Translations under genes and position numbers: made by a program | Origin: Mycobacterium colombiense | GTDB taxonomy: Bacteria > Actinomycetota > Actinomycetes > Mycobacteriales > Mycobacteriaceae | DNA length: 34,713 nt | Assembly (NCBI RefSeq): GCF_003284975.1 | Contig: NZ_QMEU01000047.1 | Span: 1 to 34,713, forward strand | Direction: 5' to 3' | Notes under the pieces: model-generated | What the model saw: only the letters and a program-made list of their open reading frames with translations | Databases searched by the model: none | What the model was told of the DNA's origin: nothing | Part shown: positions 7,637-14,845 of the stretch, piece by piece | Layout of the letters: every line of letters starts with the position of its first letter | How positions within the stretch are numbered: the first letter of the stretch is position 1

Positions 7637-8188
7637 ATGACGATCGGCGGCGACACCGCACCCAAGCCGTTGTTCTACGAACCCGGCGCCAGCTGGTGGT
7701 GGTTGGCGTGCGGCCCGCTCGCGGCGGTGGCGATGGTCCTGATCGAAATCTGGAGCGGCGCCCCGGTGTCGCTGGTGGTCCCCGCGATCTTCCTGGTGCT
7801 CGTATCGGCGTTCCTCGGCATACAGGTCAAAGCCGCACGGATCCACGTCTCGATCGAGCTCACCGAGGACGCCCTGCGCCAGGGCACCGAAACGATTCTG
7901 GTGCGCGAAATCGTCAAGGTCTATCCCGAGCCCGACAACCACGAAGCCTCCGGGAAAGAACTGGCGCGCTGGCAGTCGTCCCGGGCGCTCGGCGAACTGG
8001 TCGGCGTGCCGCGCGGGCGTGTCGGCATCGGCCTCAAGCTCACCGGTGACCGCACGGTCCAGGCCTGGGCGCGCCGGCATCGTCAGTTGCGGGCCGCACT
8101 GACCCCACTGGTGCAGGAGCGGGTGGAGCCCTCCCGCTCCGATGCCGTCGACGGGGAGTGGGATGACGACACCGGGGCGGCGCGGTGA
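7637..8188 (+). CDS. Conserved membrane protein (Rv0513 family, DUF3093-like)
   Basis: This protein of about 183 residues has two adjacent hydrophobic helices at about residues 20-65 (WWWLACGPLAAVAMVLIEIW and VPAIFLVLVSAFLGI). A cytoplasmic-type soluble domain follows with a conserved tail (GVPRGRVGIGLKLT, VQAWARRH). The layout resembles DUF3093 membrane proteins; the function is unknown. ATG 7637 has GGGG 6 bases upstream; ATG 7625 is an alternative. It is 13 bases after hemB and its stop overlaps the next gene, so it is probably part of the hem operon, as Rv0513 is. A role tied to heme synthesis is only inferred from position. Confidence 0.85.
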   Translation: MTIGGDTAPKPLFYEPGASWWWLACGPLAAVAMVLIEIWSGAPVSLVVPAIFLVLVSAFLGIQVKAARIHVSIELTEDALRQGTETILVREIVKVYPEPDNHEASGKELARWQSSRALGELVGVPRGRVGIGLKLTGDRTVQAWARRHRQLRAALTPLVQERVEPSRSDAVDGEWDDDTGAAR

Positions 8189-8445
8189 GCGCCCGCTACC
8201 GAGCGATCCTCGAGCTCGGCCTGGCCGGCGCCGCGTTCGTGTGCTCGGGGCTGTCCTGGTGGCACTCGCATCACACCGTGTCCGTGGCGCCGATCGCGGA
8301 CGGGCAGCCCTCCACCACCTCGGTGATCTATGACCCGCAGCTGCTGCTGCTCACGCTGGTGCTGTTGACCACAGCGGGGGCGCTGGCGGTCGTCGGCGGT
8401 GCCAGGCTGCGGCGGGTGCGCTCGCGCGCTAAGGCGTCTTCCTGA
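8185..8445 (+). CDS. Small two-helix membrane protein (Rv0514-like)
   Basis: This 86-residue protein starts at GTG 8185 inside GTGA, overlapping the previous stop by 4 bases, which indicates translational coupling. Two hydrophobic stretches are evident: about residues 8-25 (ILELGLAGAAFVCSGLSW) and about 52-72 (LLLLTLVLLTTAGALAVVGG). A short polar loop lies between them and a basic tail (RLRRVRSRAK) follows. It matches Rv0514 by position and size. No function is recognisable. Its 3' end overlaps the convergent STAS gene by 17 bases. Confidence 0.82.
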   Translation: MSARYRAILELGLAGAAFVCSGLSWWHSHHTVSVAPIADGQPSTTSVIYDPQLLLLTLVLLTTAGALAVVGGARLRRVRSRAKASS

Positions 8446-8869
8446 CCAGCGGCAACGCCATCCGGCGGCGCAGCACGATGGCTTCGGCACGATCCTGCAG
8501 CGCCTCGTGAACCGAGCGCATGATCGGGAAGCTGGCGTCATGGCCGGTGTCATCCAGCACCTGGGTCACCGCTGAGCTGGTGACCAGAGTCCAGTCCACC
8601 CCGGCGTCGCGACAATCGGCGTCGAACGCGTACAGCAGCGAGATGCCGGCCTCAGCAAATTCACTGACGTCCGCCACATCGAGCACCACAGGGTTTTCTC
8701 CGAGCGTGAACCGCGCGATGTGTTCGCTGAGGCGGTCGACATTCTCGTCGTCGATATCGCCGCGAATGTGCACCACCGTGGCCAGGTGGCGGTAGTGCGC
8801 CCGGACCTGCGCGCCGCCGCAGTCAAATACGCAGTTGTGGTGCCCAGTCTGGTTGCCTGCGGTCGTCAT
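8429..8869 (-). CDS. oprA: STAS-domain anti-anti-sigma-like regulator (Rv0516c/OprA family)
   Basis: This 146-residue protein has a STAS fold: strand TVVHIRGDIDDENVDRL, strand NPVVLDVADVSEF, then EAGISLLYAFDADC and VDWTLVTSSAV. The site that in SpoIIAA carries the phosphorylated serine (DSSG) reads AEAG here, so ordinary serine phosphorylation at that site is impossible. Thr2 is present (MTTA). In M. tuberculosis, Rv0516c is phosphorylated by PknD at Thr2 in osmotic signalling, so the same mode is inferred. ATG 8869 has GAGGGG 5 bases upstream. It is a single-gene minus-strand unit, convergent with the hem operon. The ortholog is reported to be SigF-linked, but I could not find a clear SigF promoter. 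Confidence 0.85.
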   Translation of the reverse strand: MTTAGNQTGHHNCVFDCGGAQVRAHYRHLATVVHIRGDIDDENVDRLSEHIARFTLGENPVVLDVADVSEFAEAGISLLYAFDADCRDAGVDWTLVTSSAVTQVLDDTGHDASFPIMRSVHEALQDRAEAIVLRRRMALPLVRKTP

Positions 8870-9162
8870 GCAGACCCCTCACTCTCCGTGGCGCTCGCGC
8901 GGTCTTCGGGGGGCGCCTCCACGCTCACCAAAGTGTGATTAAAACGTTAGGCCGCAAGCCTAAGGGGACCGGAAGCCGTGTCTAACGCTTTGCTAAGAAG
9001 CCTTTGCTGTCCCATCGCGACCCATCCGCTGAGCAAACGCCCAGCGGGTCATCGGGCCCATGGATTACCCTCCGAACCCGGTTTGCCACACCACAACCGT
9101 CCACCCGTGCCGACGGTTGCGCTGCTAGGCTGCCAAGGCTGCCGGTTCTGGTCGGGGGGCTT
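8870..9162. other. Intergenic region between divergent oprA and Rv0517-like genes
   Basis: No gene is seen in these 293 bases. They must hold both divergent promoters. Visible structure is an inverted repeat TTAGGC/GCCTAA (8947-8952 and 8958-8963, 5-base loop), an AT-rich patch at 8937-8950, a bulged dyad around 9019-9050 (CGCTG with CAGCG), and a TAGGCT hexamer at 9126-9131 that could be a -10 for the plus-strand gene. The weight of each is low. Confidence 0.4.
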
Positions 9163-10473
9163 GTGAAAAGGCGAGATTTCCCGCTCAGCCGACGTAGCGC
9201 GAAACGGAACGGCCACGATTCGGACGGGAAGAGCAGCGTGCGGGGCGGAGAGATCAGGGGCGAGATCACGGCCCTGACGGGGCTCCGCATCGTGGCAGCG
9301 CTCTGGGTGGTGCTGTTCCACTTCCGGCCGATGCTCGGCGACGTCTCGCCCGATTTCCGGGACGCCGTGGCCCCGGTGCTCAACTGCGGCGCCCAGGGCG
9401 TCGACCTGTTCTTCATCCTCAGCGGGTTCGTGCTGACCTACAACTATCTCGACCGCATGGGCCGGTCCTGGTCGACCCGCGAGACCCTGCATTTCCTGTG
9501 GCTGCGGCTGGCCCGGGTATGGCCGGTGTACCTGGTCACCCTGCACCTGGCCGCCCTGTGGGTGATCTTCACCCTGCACGTCGGTCATGTGCCGTCGCCG
9601 GACGCGGCTTCGCTCACGGCGATCAGCTACGTGCGCCAAATCCTGTTGGTGCAGTTGTGGTTTGTGCCGTTCTTCGACGACTCGAGTTGGGACGGGCCGG
9701 CCTGGTCGATCAGCGCGGAATGGCTGGCCTACGTGCTCTTCGCCGTCCTGGTGCTGGTCCTGTTGCGGATGAAACAGGCGACCAGGGCACGCAGCCTGAT
9801 GGTCCTGGCCTTCGCGGCGTCGCTGCCGCCGGTGCTGATGTTGCTCGCCAGTGGCCACTTTTACACCCCGTGGAGCTGGCTGCCCCGAATCGTCACCCAG
9901 TTCACCGCCGGGGCGCTGGCCTGCGCCGCCGTGCGCAGGTTACGCCTGACCGACCGCGGCCGCCGCGTCGCCGGATACGTCTCCCTGCTGCTGCTGGCCG
10001 CCATGGTGGGCGTGCTGTATTGGTTTGGCGCGCACCCGATATCGGGAGTCGTGGAGAACGACAGCGGTGGCGTCGTCGACGTGTTGTTCGTTCCGCTGGT
10101 GATTTCGCTGGCGGTGGGGCTGGGCAGCCTGCCGCGGGTGCTGTCGACCCGAGTGATGGTGTACGGCGGCAAGATCTCGTTCTGCCTGTACATGGTGCAC
10201 GAGCTGGTGCATACCTCCTGGGGATGGGCCGTGGAGCAGTTCGAGCTGCCGACCCTGGATAACCCGTGGAAGTGGAACATCATCGGCCTGCTCGCGATCG
10301 CCCTGGGCGCCTCGGTGCTGCTGTATCACGGCGTCGAAGAGCCCGCCCGCCGCTGGATGCGCAAGATGGTCGATGTCAGGGCCGTCAACGCCAGAAGCGA
10401 TCCCGGCGAGCCAAACAGTAAGCTGCATCCGATAGACCGTCCGCTGGAAGCGGTTTCGGCCCGCGCGGTGTGA
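9163..10473 (+). CDS. Membrane acyltransferase 3 family protein (Rv0517-like)
   Basis: This 436-residue integral membrane protein has about ten hydrophobic helices and the acyltransferase-3 (OafA/YrhL) signatures. These are ITALTGLRIVAA near residue 30, the catalytic-type histidine in LFHFRP, GVDLFFILSGFVLTY, and LRLARVWPVY. It has no fused extracytoplasmic SGNH domain. Such proteins move acyl groups onto extracytoplasmic glycans or lipids; the substrate is unknown. GTG 9163, preceded by a GGGGGG run 3 bases upstream, was chosen because it gives the Rv0517 length and avoids a 53-residue non-hydrophobic extension. The next plus-strand gene is a stand-alone secreted SGNH protein, suggesting they act together. 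Confidence 0.9.
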   Translation: MKRRDFPLSRRSAKRNGHDSDGKSSVRGGEIRGEITALTGLRIVAALWVVLFHFRPMLGDVSPDFRDAVAPVLNCGAQGVDLFFILSGFVLTYNYLDRMGRSWSTRETLHFLWLRLARVWPVYLVTLHLAALWVIFTLHVGHVPSPDAASLTAISYVRQILLVQLWFVPFFDDSSWDGPAWSISAEWLAYVLFAVLVLVLLRMKQATRARSLMVLAFAASLPPVLMLLASGHFYTPWSWLPRIVTQFTAGALACAAVRRLRLTDRGRRVAGYVSLLLLAAMVGVLYWFGAHPISGVVENDSGGVVDVLFVPLVISLAVGLGSLPRVLSTRVMVYGGKISFCLYMVHELVHTSWGWAVEQFELPTLDNPWKWNIIGLLAIALGASVLLYHGVEEPARRWMRKMVDVRAVNARSDPGEPNSKLHPIDRPLEAVSARAV

Positions 10474-10563
10474 CGGCCGCCTCAGCGGCGGGCCGGGACT
10501 CACGGGGAATACTTGATGAGGACGCGGCGGCAACCGACGATGCCGTTGACAGTGGAGGTGAGA

Positions 10564-11250
10564 GTGAGTCGTCTGGCCACCTTTCTCATTGGGGTGAGTT
10601 TTCTGGCGGGCGTAGGCATCGCATACCCGGCGCAGGTGCGCACCTACGAGACACTGACGCTCGACTTTCGGCTGAATCATGTGGCGGTGGTGGGGGATTC
10701 GTATACCACCGGAACCGATGAAGGCGGCCTGGGCTCCCGATCGTGGACGTCGCGCGCCTTTCAGGTGCTCGGGTCGCGGGGTGCGCGGGTGTCGGGCAGT
10801 GTGGCCGCGGAGGGCAGGGCCGGTTACGGCACACCCGGCGACCACGGCAGCATCTTCGAGGACCTGACCCCCAAGGCGGTCCAGCCCGACGACGCGCTGG
10901 TGGTGTTCTTCGGCTCCCGCAACGACCAAGGGGTCGACCCCGGGTATCTGACCGAAAAAACCCACGCCGCTTTGGATCTGGCGCGCCGGCTCGCGCCGGC
11001 GGCGCGGCTGCTGGTGATCGGACCGCCATGGCCGACGGCCGACGTGCCGCCTTCGATGTTTGTGATCCGCGACATTCTCGGCGGCGCGGCGGGGGCGGCG
11101 GGGGCGACGTTCATCGATCCGATCGCCGAACACTGGTTTGTCGGCCGGCCCGACCTGATCGGTGCGGACGGCGTGCATCCGAATGATGCGGGCCACCAAT
11201 ACATGGCGGACAAGATCGCTCCGCTGATTCGCACGCAGCTGTCGACCTGA
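10564..11250 (+). CDS. Exported SGNH/GDSL hydrolase-type protein (Rv0518-like)
   Basis: This 228-residue protein has an N-terminal hydrophobic signal or anchor (ATFLIGVSFLAGVGIAYPA). The SGNH blocks follow: GDSYTTG with Ser46, FGSRND with Asn120, and DGVHPND giving the Asp202/His205 pair. The enzyme is therefore predicted to be an extracytoplasmic esterase or acyl-transferring hydrolase; Rv0518 has been described as a GDSL-type lipase. GTG 10564 has GGAGG 5 bases upstream; earlier in-frame starts (ATG 10513) lack this. It is 90 bases downstream of the acyltransferase and convergent with the cyclase gene, with one base between the stops. Confidence 0.9.
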   Translation: MSRLATFLIGVSFLAGVGIAYPAQVRTYETLTLDFRLNHVAVVGDSYTTGTDEGGLGSRSWTSRAFQVLGSRGARVSGSVAAEGRAGYGTPGDHGSIFEDLTPKAVQPDDALVVFFGSRNDQGVDPGYLTEKTHAALDLARRLAPAARLLVIGPPWPTADVPPSMFVIRDILGGAAGAAGATFIDPIAEHWFVGRPDLIGADGVHPNDAGHQYMADKIAPLIRTQLST

Positions 11251-11251
11251 C

Positions 11252-11383
11252 TCAGACGTGGCGGGCGGCTTCGCGGGCCAGCTGAACCCGCGATGACACA
11301 GCGAGTTTGGCGTAGACGTGCGTCAGATGGCTCTGCACGGTGCGCGGGGAGATGAACAGCCGCGCCGCGACGTCTTTGTTGGC
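11252..11383 (-). pseudogene. Out-of-frame LuxR helix-turn-helix tail of the cyclase/regulator
   Basis: In a different minus-strand frame from the long upstream reading frame, this stretch encodes NKDVAARLFISPRTVQSHLT, then VYAKL, SSRVQLAREAARHV and a stop. That is the second half of a LuxR-type DNA-binding domain. The first half (LTPTERDVIRLVSQGL) is in the long frame. Adding one base at about 11383 (GGGTTGCC to GGGTTGGCC on the minus strand) would join the halves exactly, with the expected Ala-Asn-Lys. The break is therefore a single-base deletion, real or a sequencing error. Confidence 0.85.
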
Positions 11384-14300
11384 AACCCTTGGCTGACGAG
11401 CCGGATGACGTCGCGCTCGGTGGGTGTCAGGGACTCCCATCCGCTGGCCGGGCGTCCGCGTGCACCGCGGCCGCGCCGGGCGTAGCTGATGGCCTCCTGG
11501 GTGGACAGCGCGTTGCCTTCGGCCCATGCCGGTTCAAATGCGCTCTCGCCCAGCGCTTCCCGTACTTGCCTCAGTGAGTCGTCGTGGGCGGCCTGAAACA
11601 CCTGGAAGCGTACCTCGCCATGGCGTTGGCGCATGCCCTCGGCCGCGCCGAACAGCCGTGCGGCGTGCTCGGGATTGGTGGCGGCGGCAAGCGCGGCGAG
11701 GCGTTCGAGGGCGCCAGGCAGCTGCAGGTAGCCGCCGGTGCGTTCGGCGATTTCCAGCGCCTCGTACAGGTCGCGTTCGGCCTGCTGCGGTTCGCCTTGC
11801 GCGACCGCAACTGCCGCCCGCGCCGACAGCACCATCACCCGGTGACTTCCCGGCACCAGCGCAACGGCGTCGTCGGCCCAGCGCCGCGCGGCCACCAGGT
11901 CTTTACAGCCCAGGGCAGCATCGGTCATGGGCGCCAGGCTGCGCACGAACAGCTCTTTGAGCGGAGACGTCGATCGCCAGGCCGCCTCACATGCAGCCCT
12001 GGCCGCCGTGACGTCGCCGCTTGCCAACTCGGCGTTGGCCAGCGCTACATACGCGGTGTCCTCATGGAAACCGCCCATGGCTGCGCCGTTTTCCAGGGCC
12101 GCTTGCGCCGCCGCGCGGCCCGCGGCGGCATCGCCGGTGAACGTCAGCGCCTGCGCCAGCGTCATGAGGCCGAATGTTTCCATTGCGAGATCCGCTGCGG
12201 CCCGGGCTTCTTCGACCAGTGCGCGCGATACCCGAAGCGCATCGGCAAACTTGCCCTGCATCGCGAACGCGCCGGTGAGAAACACCCGGCTGTAGCGCGA
12301 CATGAAGCTGTCACCGAGCCGGTCGGCGAGGGCACGCCCCTCCTCGCCGGCGGCCTGCGAAGCGACGGGATCGCCGCTGACGTTGCCGACGAAGCATTGA
12401 TAGCAGCGCACGTGGTAAAGCGCGGCATCGTCGCCCGCGGCGCGGGCCAGGTCGGCCGCCTCGGCGAAATACGGCTCCGCCAACGCGGCGTCGTTCATGG
12501 CCAGTACGGCGCAGGCAAGCAGGATGCTCACCAGAGGGGCGTGGTCGCCCAGTTGACGGGCCGCGGCCAAGGCTTCCTCTGCGCGCCGCAGGCTGGTCGG
12601 GACGGAGTGCCAGACCGCCAGCAGGTTGGCATCGGCCACCGCGCGTACCCAGATTTCCGGGGCGACGGCGTCATCGCGGTAACGCTCGTCGGTGAAGACC
12701 GCGTCGAAGCCGGCTACACCCTCCCGAAATCGCCCGCGCGTCACCCACACTCGCTGCAGCGACGAGACCACCTGCAGCGCAGGCCCGAATTCGCCTGCGT
12801 CGCAACTCCACGCGTGCGCCGCCCGCAGGTTGTCCATTTCGAGCTCGGCCCACGGCACCAACGGTTTCCCGTCGCCGCGAATCCGTGACTCCAGCGCCAC
12901 CGCGGTGTCGGTGTAATGGTCGCGGTGGCGGGTCCGCACCACCTCGGCCTCGCCCGACTCGGCCAGCTTTTCCAGACCATACTGGCGGACGGTCTCCAGC
13001 AGTCGGTAGCGCATCAGGCCGTCGACCTCCTCGGTGACCACCAGCGACTTGTCGACGAGCAGCCCGAGCAGATCGATGAGCTGGAAGTGCTCGGCATCGG
13101 TGTCTGCGCCCACGGCGTGCGCGGCGTCCAGGTCGAAACCGCCCATGAACACCGCCAGCCGGCGAAATAGGACGCGTTCCGGCTCGGTGAGCATGGCGTG
13201 CGACCAGTCGATGGAGGCGCGCAACGTCTGCTGACGGCGGACCGCGGTGCGCGCACCCCCGGCGAGCAGGCGAAAGTTGTGATGCAGGCCGTCGACGATC
13301 TGGGTCAGCGACAGCGTGCGGGTGCGCGCGGCGGCCAGTTCGATCGCCAGCGGCATGCCGTCGAGGCGACGGCAGATCTCTGCGACTGCGGCCGAATTGC
13401 CTTCGGTGAGAACGAAATCCGGACGGGTGCGGCGGGCCCGGTCGGCGAACAGTTCGACGGCCTCACCGTCCACCGACAGTGACGGCACCCGCCAGGTCAG
13501 CTCGCCCACGATGCCGATCGGCTCGCGGCTGGTCGCCAGCACGGTGACCTCGGGTCCCGCCTCCAGCAACGCCACCACCACGGACGCGCTGGCGTCCAGC
13601 AGGTGCTCACAATTGTCCAGTACCAGCAACATCTTTCGGTTGGCGACGTAGCGGGACAGGGTCTCCATCGTGGAGCGGCCCGGCTGGTCGGGAAGACCCA
13701 ACGTGCGGGCCACGGTGACGGGGACCACCAACGGGCTGGTCACCGGGGCAAGGTCGATGAACCACGCCCCGCCGGAGAACCCGGCGCCGATCCGGTCGGC
13801 GACCTGCACCGCCAACCGGGTCTTGCCGACTCCGCCCGCGCCGGTCAGGGTCACCAACCGGTTCTCCTTCAAAATCTGTGCGATGTCGTCGATTTGGGCG
13901 CCGCGGCCGACGAAGCTGGTCAATTGGCTCGGAAGGCGTTTTCCCGCAACGTCATTCGCCGTGCGCAGCGGCGGGAAGTCATTGCGCAGGCCGGGGTGGT
14001 TGAGCTGGAAGACGCGTTCCGGGCGGGGCAGATCCCGCAACGCGTGCTCACCTAGGTCCGTCAGCCACACATCGGCCGGCAACCGGTCGATCACCAACGG
14101 TTCGGTCGCGCCGGACAGCACGGTCTGCCCGCCGTGGGCGAGGTCGCGCAGGCGTGCGGTCCGATTGATGGTGCTTCCCGCGTAGTTACCGGCGTCGCGC
14201 AGCTGAATCTCACCGGTGTGCAGGCCCAGGCGGATCCGGATCGGCGGCTGCATGGTTAGCTGAATCTCCAGAGCGCAGGCGAGCGCATCGCTGGCCCGCG

Positions 14301-14625
14301 CGAACGCCAGCACGAAACTGTCGCCCTCGCCCTGTTCGACCGGCCGCACGCCGCCGTAGCTGGCCACCAGCTCGTTGACCGTCCGGTTGAGCTGCTCGAG
14401 CGCGGTCGTCATGGTGTCGGATTGGGTTTCCCACAACCGCGTCGAGCCTTCGACGTCGGCGAGCAGCAGCGTCACCGTTCCAGTGGGCAGCTCGCTCACG
14501 CTCTGCTCGCTCCAATTCAGCAGCGGCACGTCCGCCGGTGGATCAATCCTGATCATGTTAGCCAGCATGGGGGCGCCGCGCGGGGAAAACATCAGCACAA
14601 TCGCGTACACCGCGGCCGCGGCCAT
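11323..14625 (-). CDS. Adenylate cyclase-like / NB-ARC ATPase / TPR regulator, LuxR end lost by frameshift
   Basis: The open frame gives up to 1,100 residues. A class III cyclase domain starts at about 47, with metal aspartates Asp57 (LLADVEGSTR) and Asp102 (QGEGDSF). An AAA/NB-ARC-type ATPase follows with Walker A at 261-270 (TGAGGVGKTR) and Walker B MLLVLDNCEHLLD at about 325. A long helical TPR-like region and a LuxR domain follow. The layout matches mycobacterial Rv0386/Rv1358/Rv2488c proteins. The last residues (PTKTSRRGC onward) are out of frame; the undamaged gene would end at 11252. The usual substrate-selecting Lys/Asp positions look like Gln98 and Asn147, as in Rv0386. The start is uncertain: ATG 14625, ATG 14556 or GTG 14499 (with GGAG upstream, just before SELPTGTV). 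M. tuberculosis has no such gene here. Confidence 0.85.
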   Translation of the reverse strand: MAAAAVYAIVLMFSPRGAPMLANMIRIDPPADVPLLNWSEQSVSELPTGTVTLLLADVEGSTRLWETQSDTMTTALEQLNRTVNELVASYGGVRPVEQGEGDSFVLAFARASDALACALEIQLTMQPPIRIRLGLHTGEIQLRDAGNYAGSTINRTARLRDLAHGGQTVLSGATEPLVIDRLPADVWLTDLGEHALRDLPRPERVFQLNHPGLRNDFPPLRTANDVAGKRLPSQLTSFVGRGAQIDDIAQILKENRLVTLTGAGGVGKTRLAVQVADRIGAGFSGGAWFIDLAPVTSPLVVPVTVARTLGLPDQPGRSTMETLSRYVANRKMLLVLDNCEHLLDASASVVVALLEAGPEVTVLATSREPIGIVGELTWRVPSLSVDGEAVELFADRARRTRPDFVLTEGNSAAVAEICRRLDGMPLAIELAAARTRTLSLTQIVDGLHHNFRLLAGGARTAVRRQQTLRASIDWSHAMLTEPERVLFRRLAVFMGGFDLDAAHAVGADTDAEHFQLIDLLGLLVDKSLVVTEEVDGLMRYRLLETVRQYGLEKLAESGEAEVVRTRHRDHYTDTAVALESRIRGDGKPLVPWAELEMDNLRAAHAWSCDAGEFGPALQVVSSLQRVWVTRGRFREGVAGFDAVFTDERYRDDAVAPEIWVRAVADANLLAVWHSVPTSLRRAEEALAAARQLGDHAPLVSILLACAVLAMNDAALAEPYFAEAADLARAAGDDAALYHVRCYQCFVGNVSGDPVASQAAGEEGRALADRLGDSFMSRYSRVFLTGAFAMQGKFADALRVSRALVEEARAAADLAMETFGLMTLAQALTFTGDAAAGRAAAQAALENGAAMGGFHEDTAYVALANAELASGDVTAARAACEAAWRSTSPLKELFVRSLAPMTDAALGCKDLVAARRWADDAVALVPGSHRVMVLSARAAVAVAQGEPQQAERDLYEALEIAERTGGYLQLPGALERLAALAAATNPEHAARLFGAAEGMRQRHGEVRFQVFQAAHDDSLRQVREALGESAFEPAWAEGNALSTQEAISYARRGRGARGRPASGWESLTPTERDVIRLVSQGLPTKTSRRGCSSPRAPCRAI

Positions 14626-14661
14626 GCGGATCTACCGAGGACATCCTTTGCTATGGGCGAA

Positions 14662-14778
14662 TCAGTCGTCGGCGTGCCGCTGGTAGTCCCAGCGCTCCAG
14701 GCGGTCCTGCACATGCAGGAAGCCGATTCCGGCGAAGGGCGCGGCTAGTGCGATGCAGACCAGCAACAGCGGAGACAT
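14662..14778 (-). CDS. Small single-pass membrane peptide
   Basis: This 38-residue open frame begins MSPLLLVCIALAAPFAGIGF, one hydrophobic helix, then a charged amphipathic tail (LHVQDRLERWDYQRHADD). GGAGGT lies 9 bases before the ATG (14788-14793), an excellent ribosome-binding site, and codon third positions are GC-rich, so I consider it real. It lies between the acyltransferase-SGNH gene and the cyclase/regulator gene on the same strand, 36 bases upstream of the latter's longest start. The function is unknown. It could be a small subunit or stabiliser of a membrane neighbour. Confidence 0.7.
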   Translation of the reverse strand: MSPLLLVCIALAAPFAGIGFLHVQDRLERWDYQRHADD

Positions 14779-14845
14779 GACCCTAAGACCTCCAAAAACC
14801 CTTCACTGATCTGACGTGGGCCGGCCACGAGAAGTTCATTGCCGT

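Noticed and set aside
8870..8960. SigF-type promoter (GTTT, spacer, GGGTAT) for the STAS gene
   Set aside because: A GTTT is present on the minus strand near 8943, but no GGGTAT-like element lies at the required spacing.
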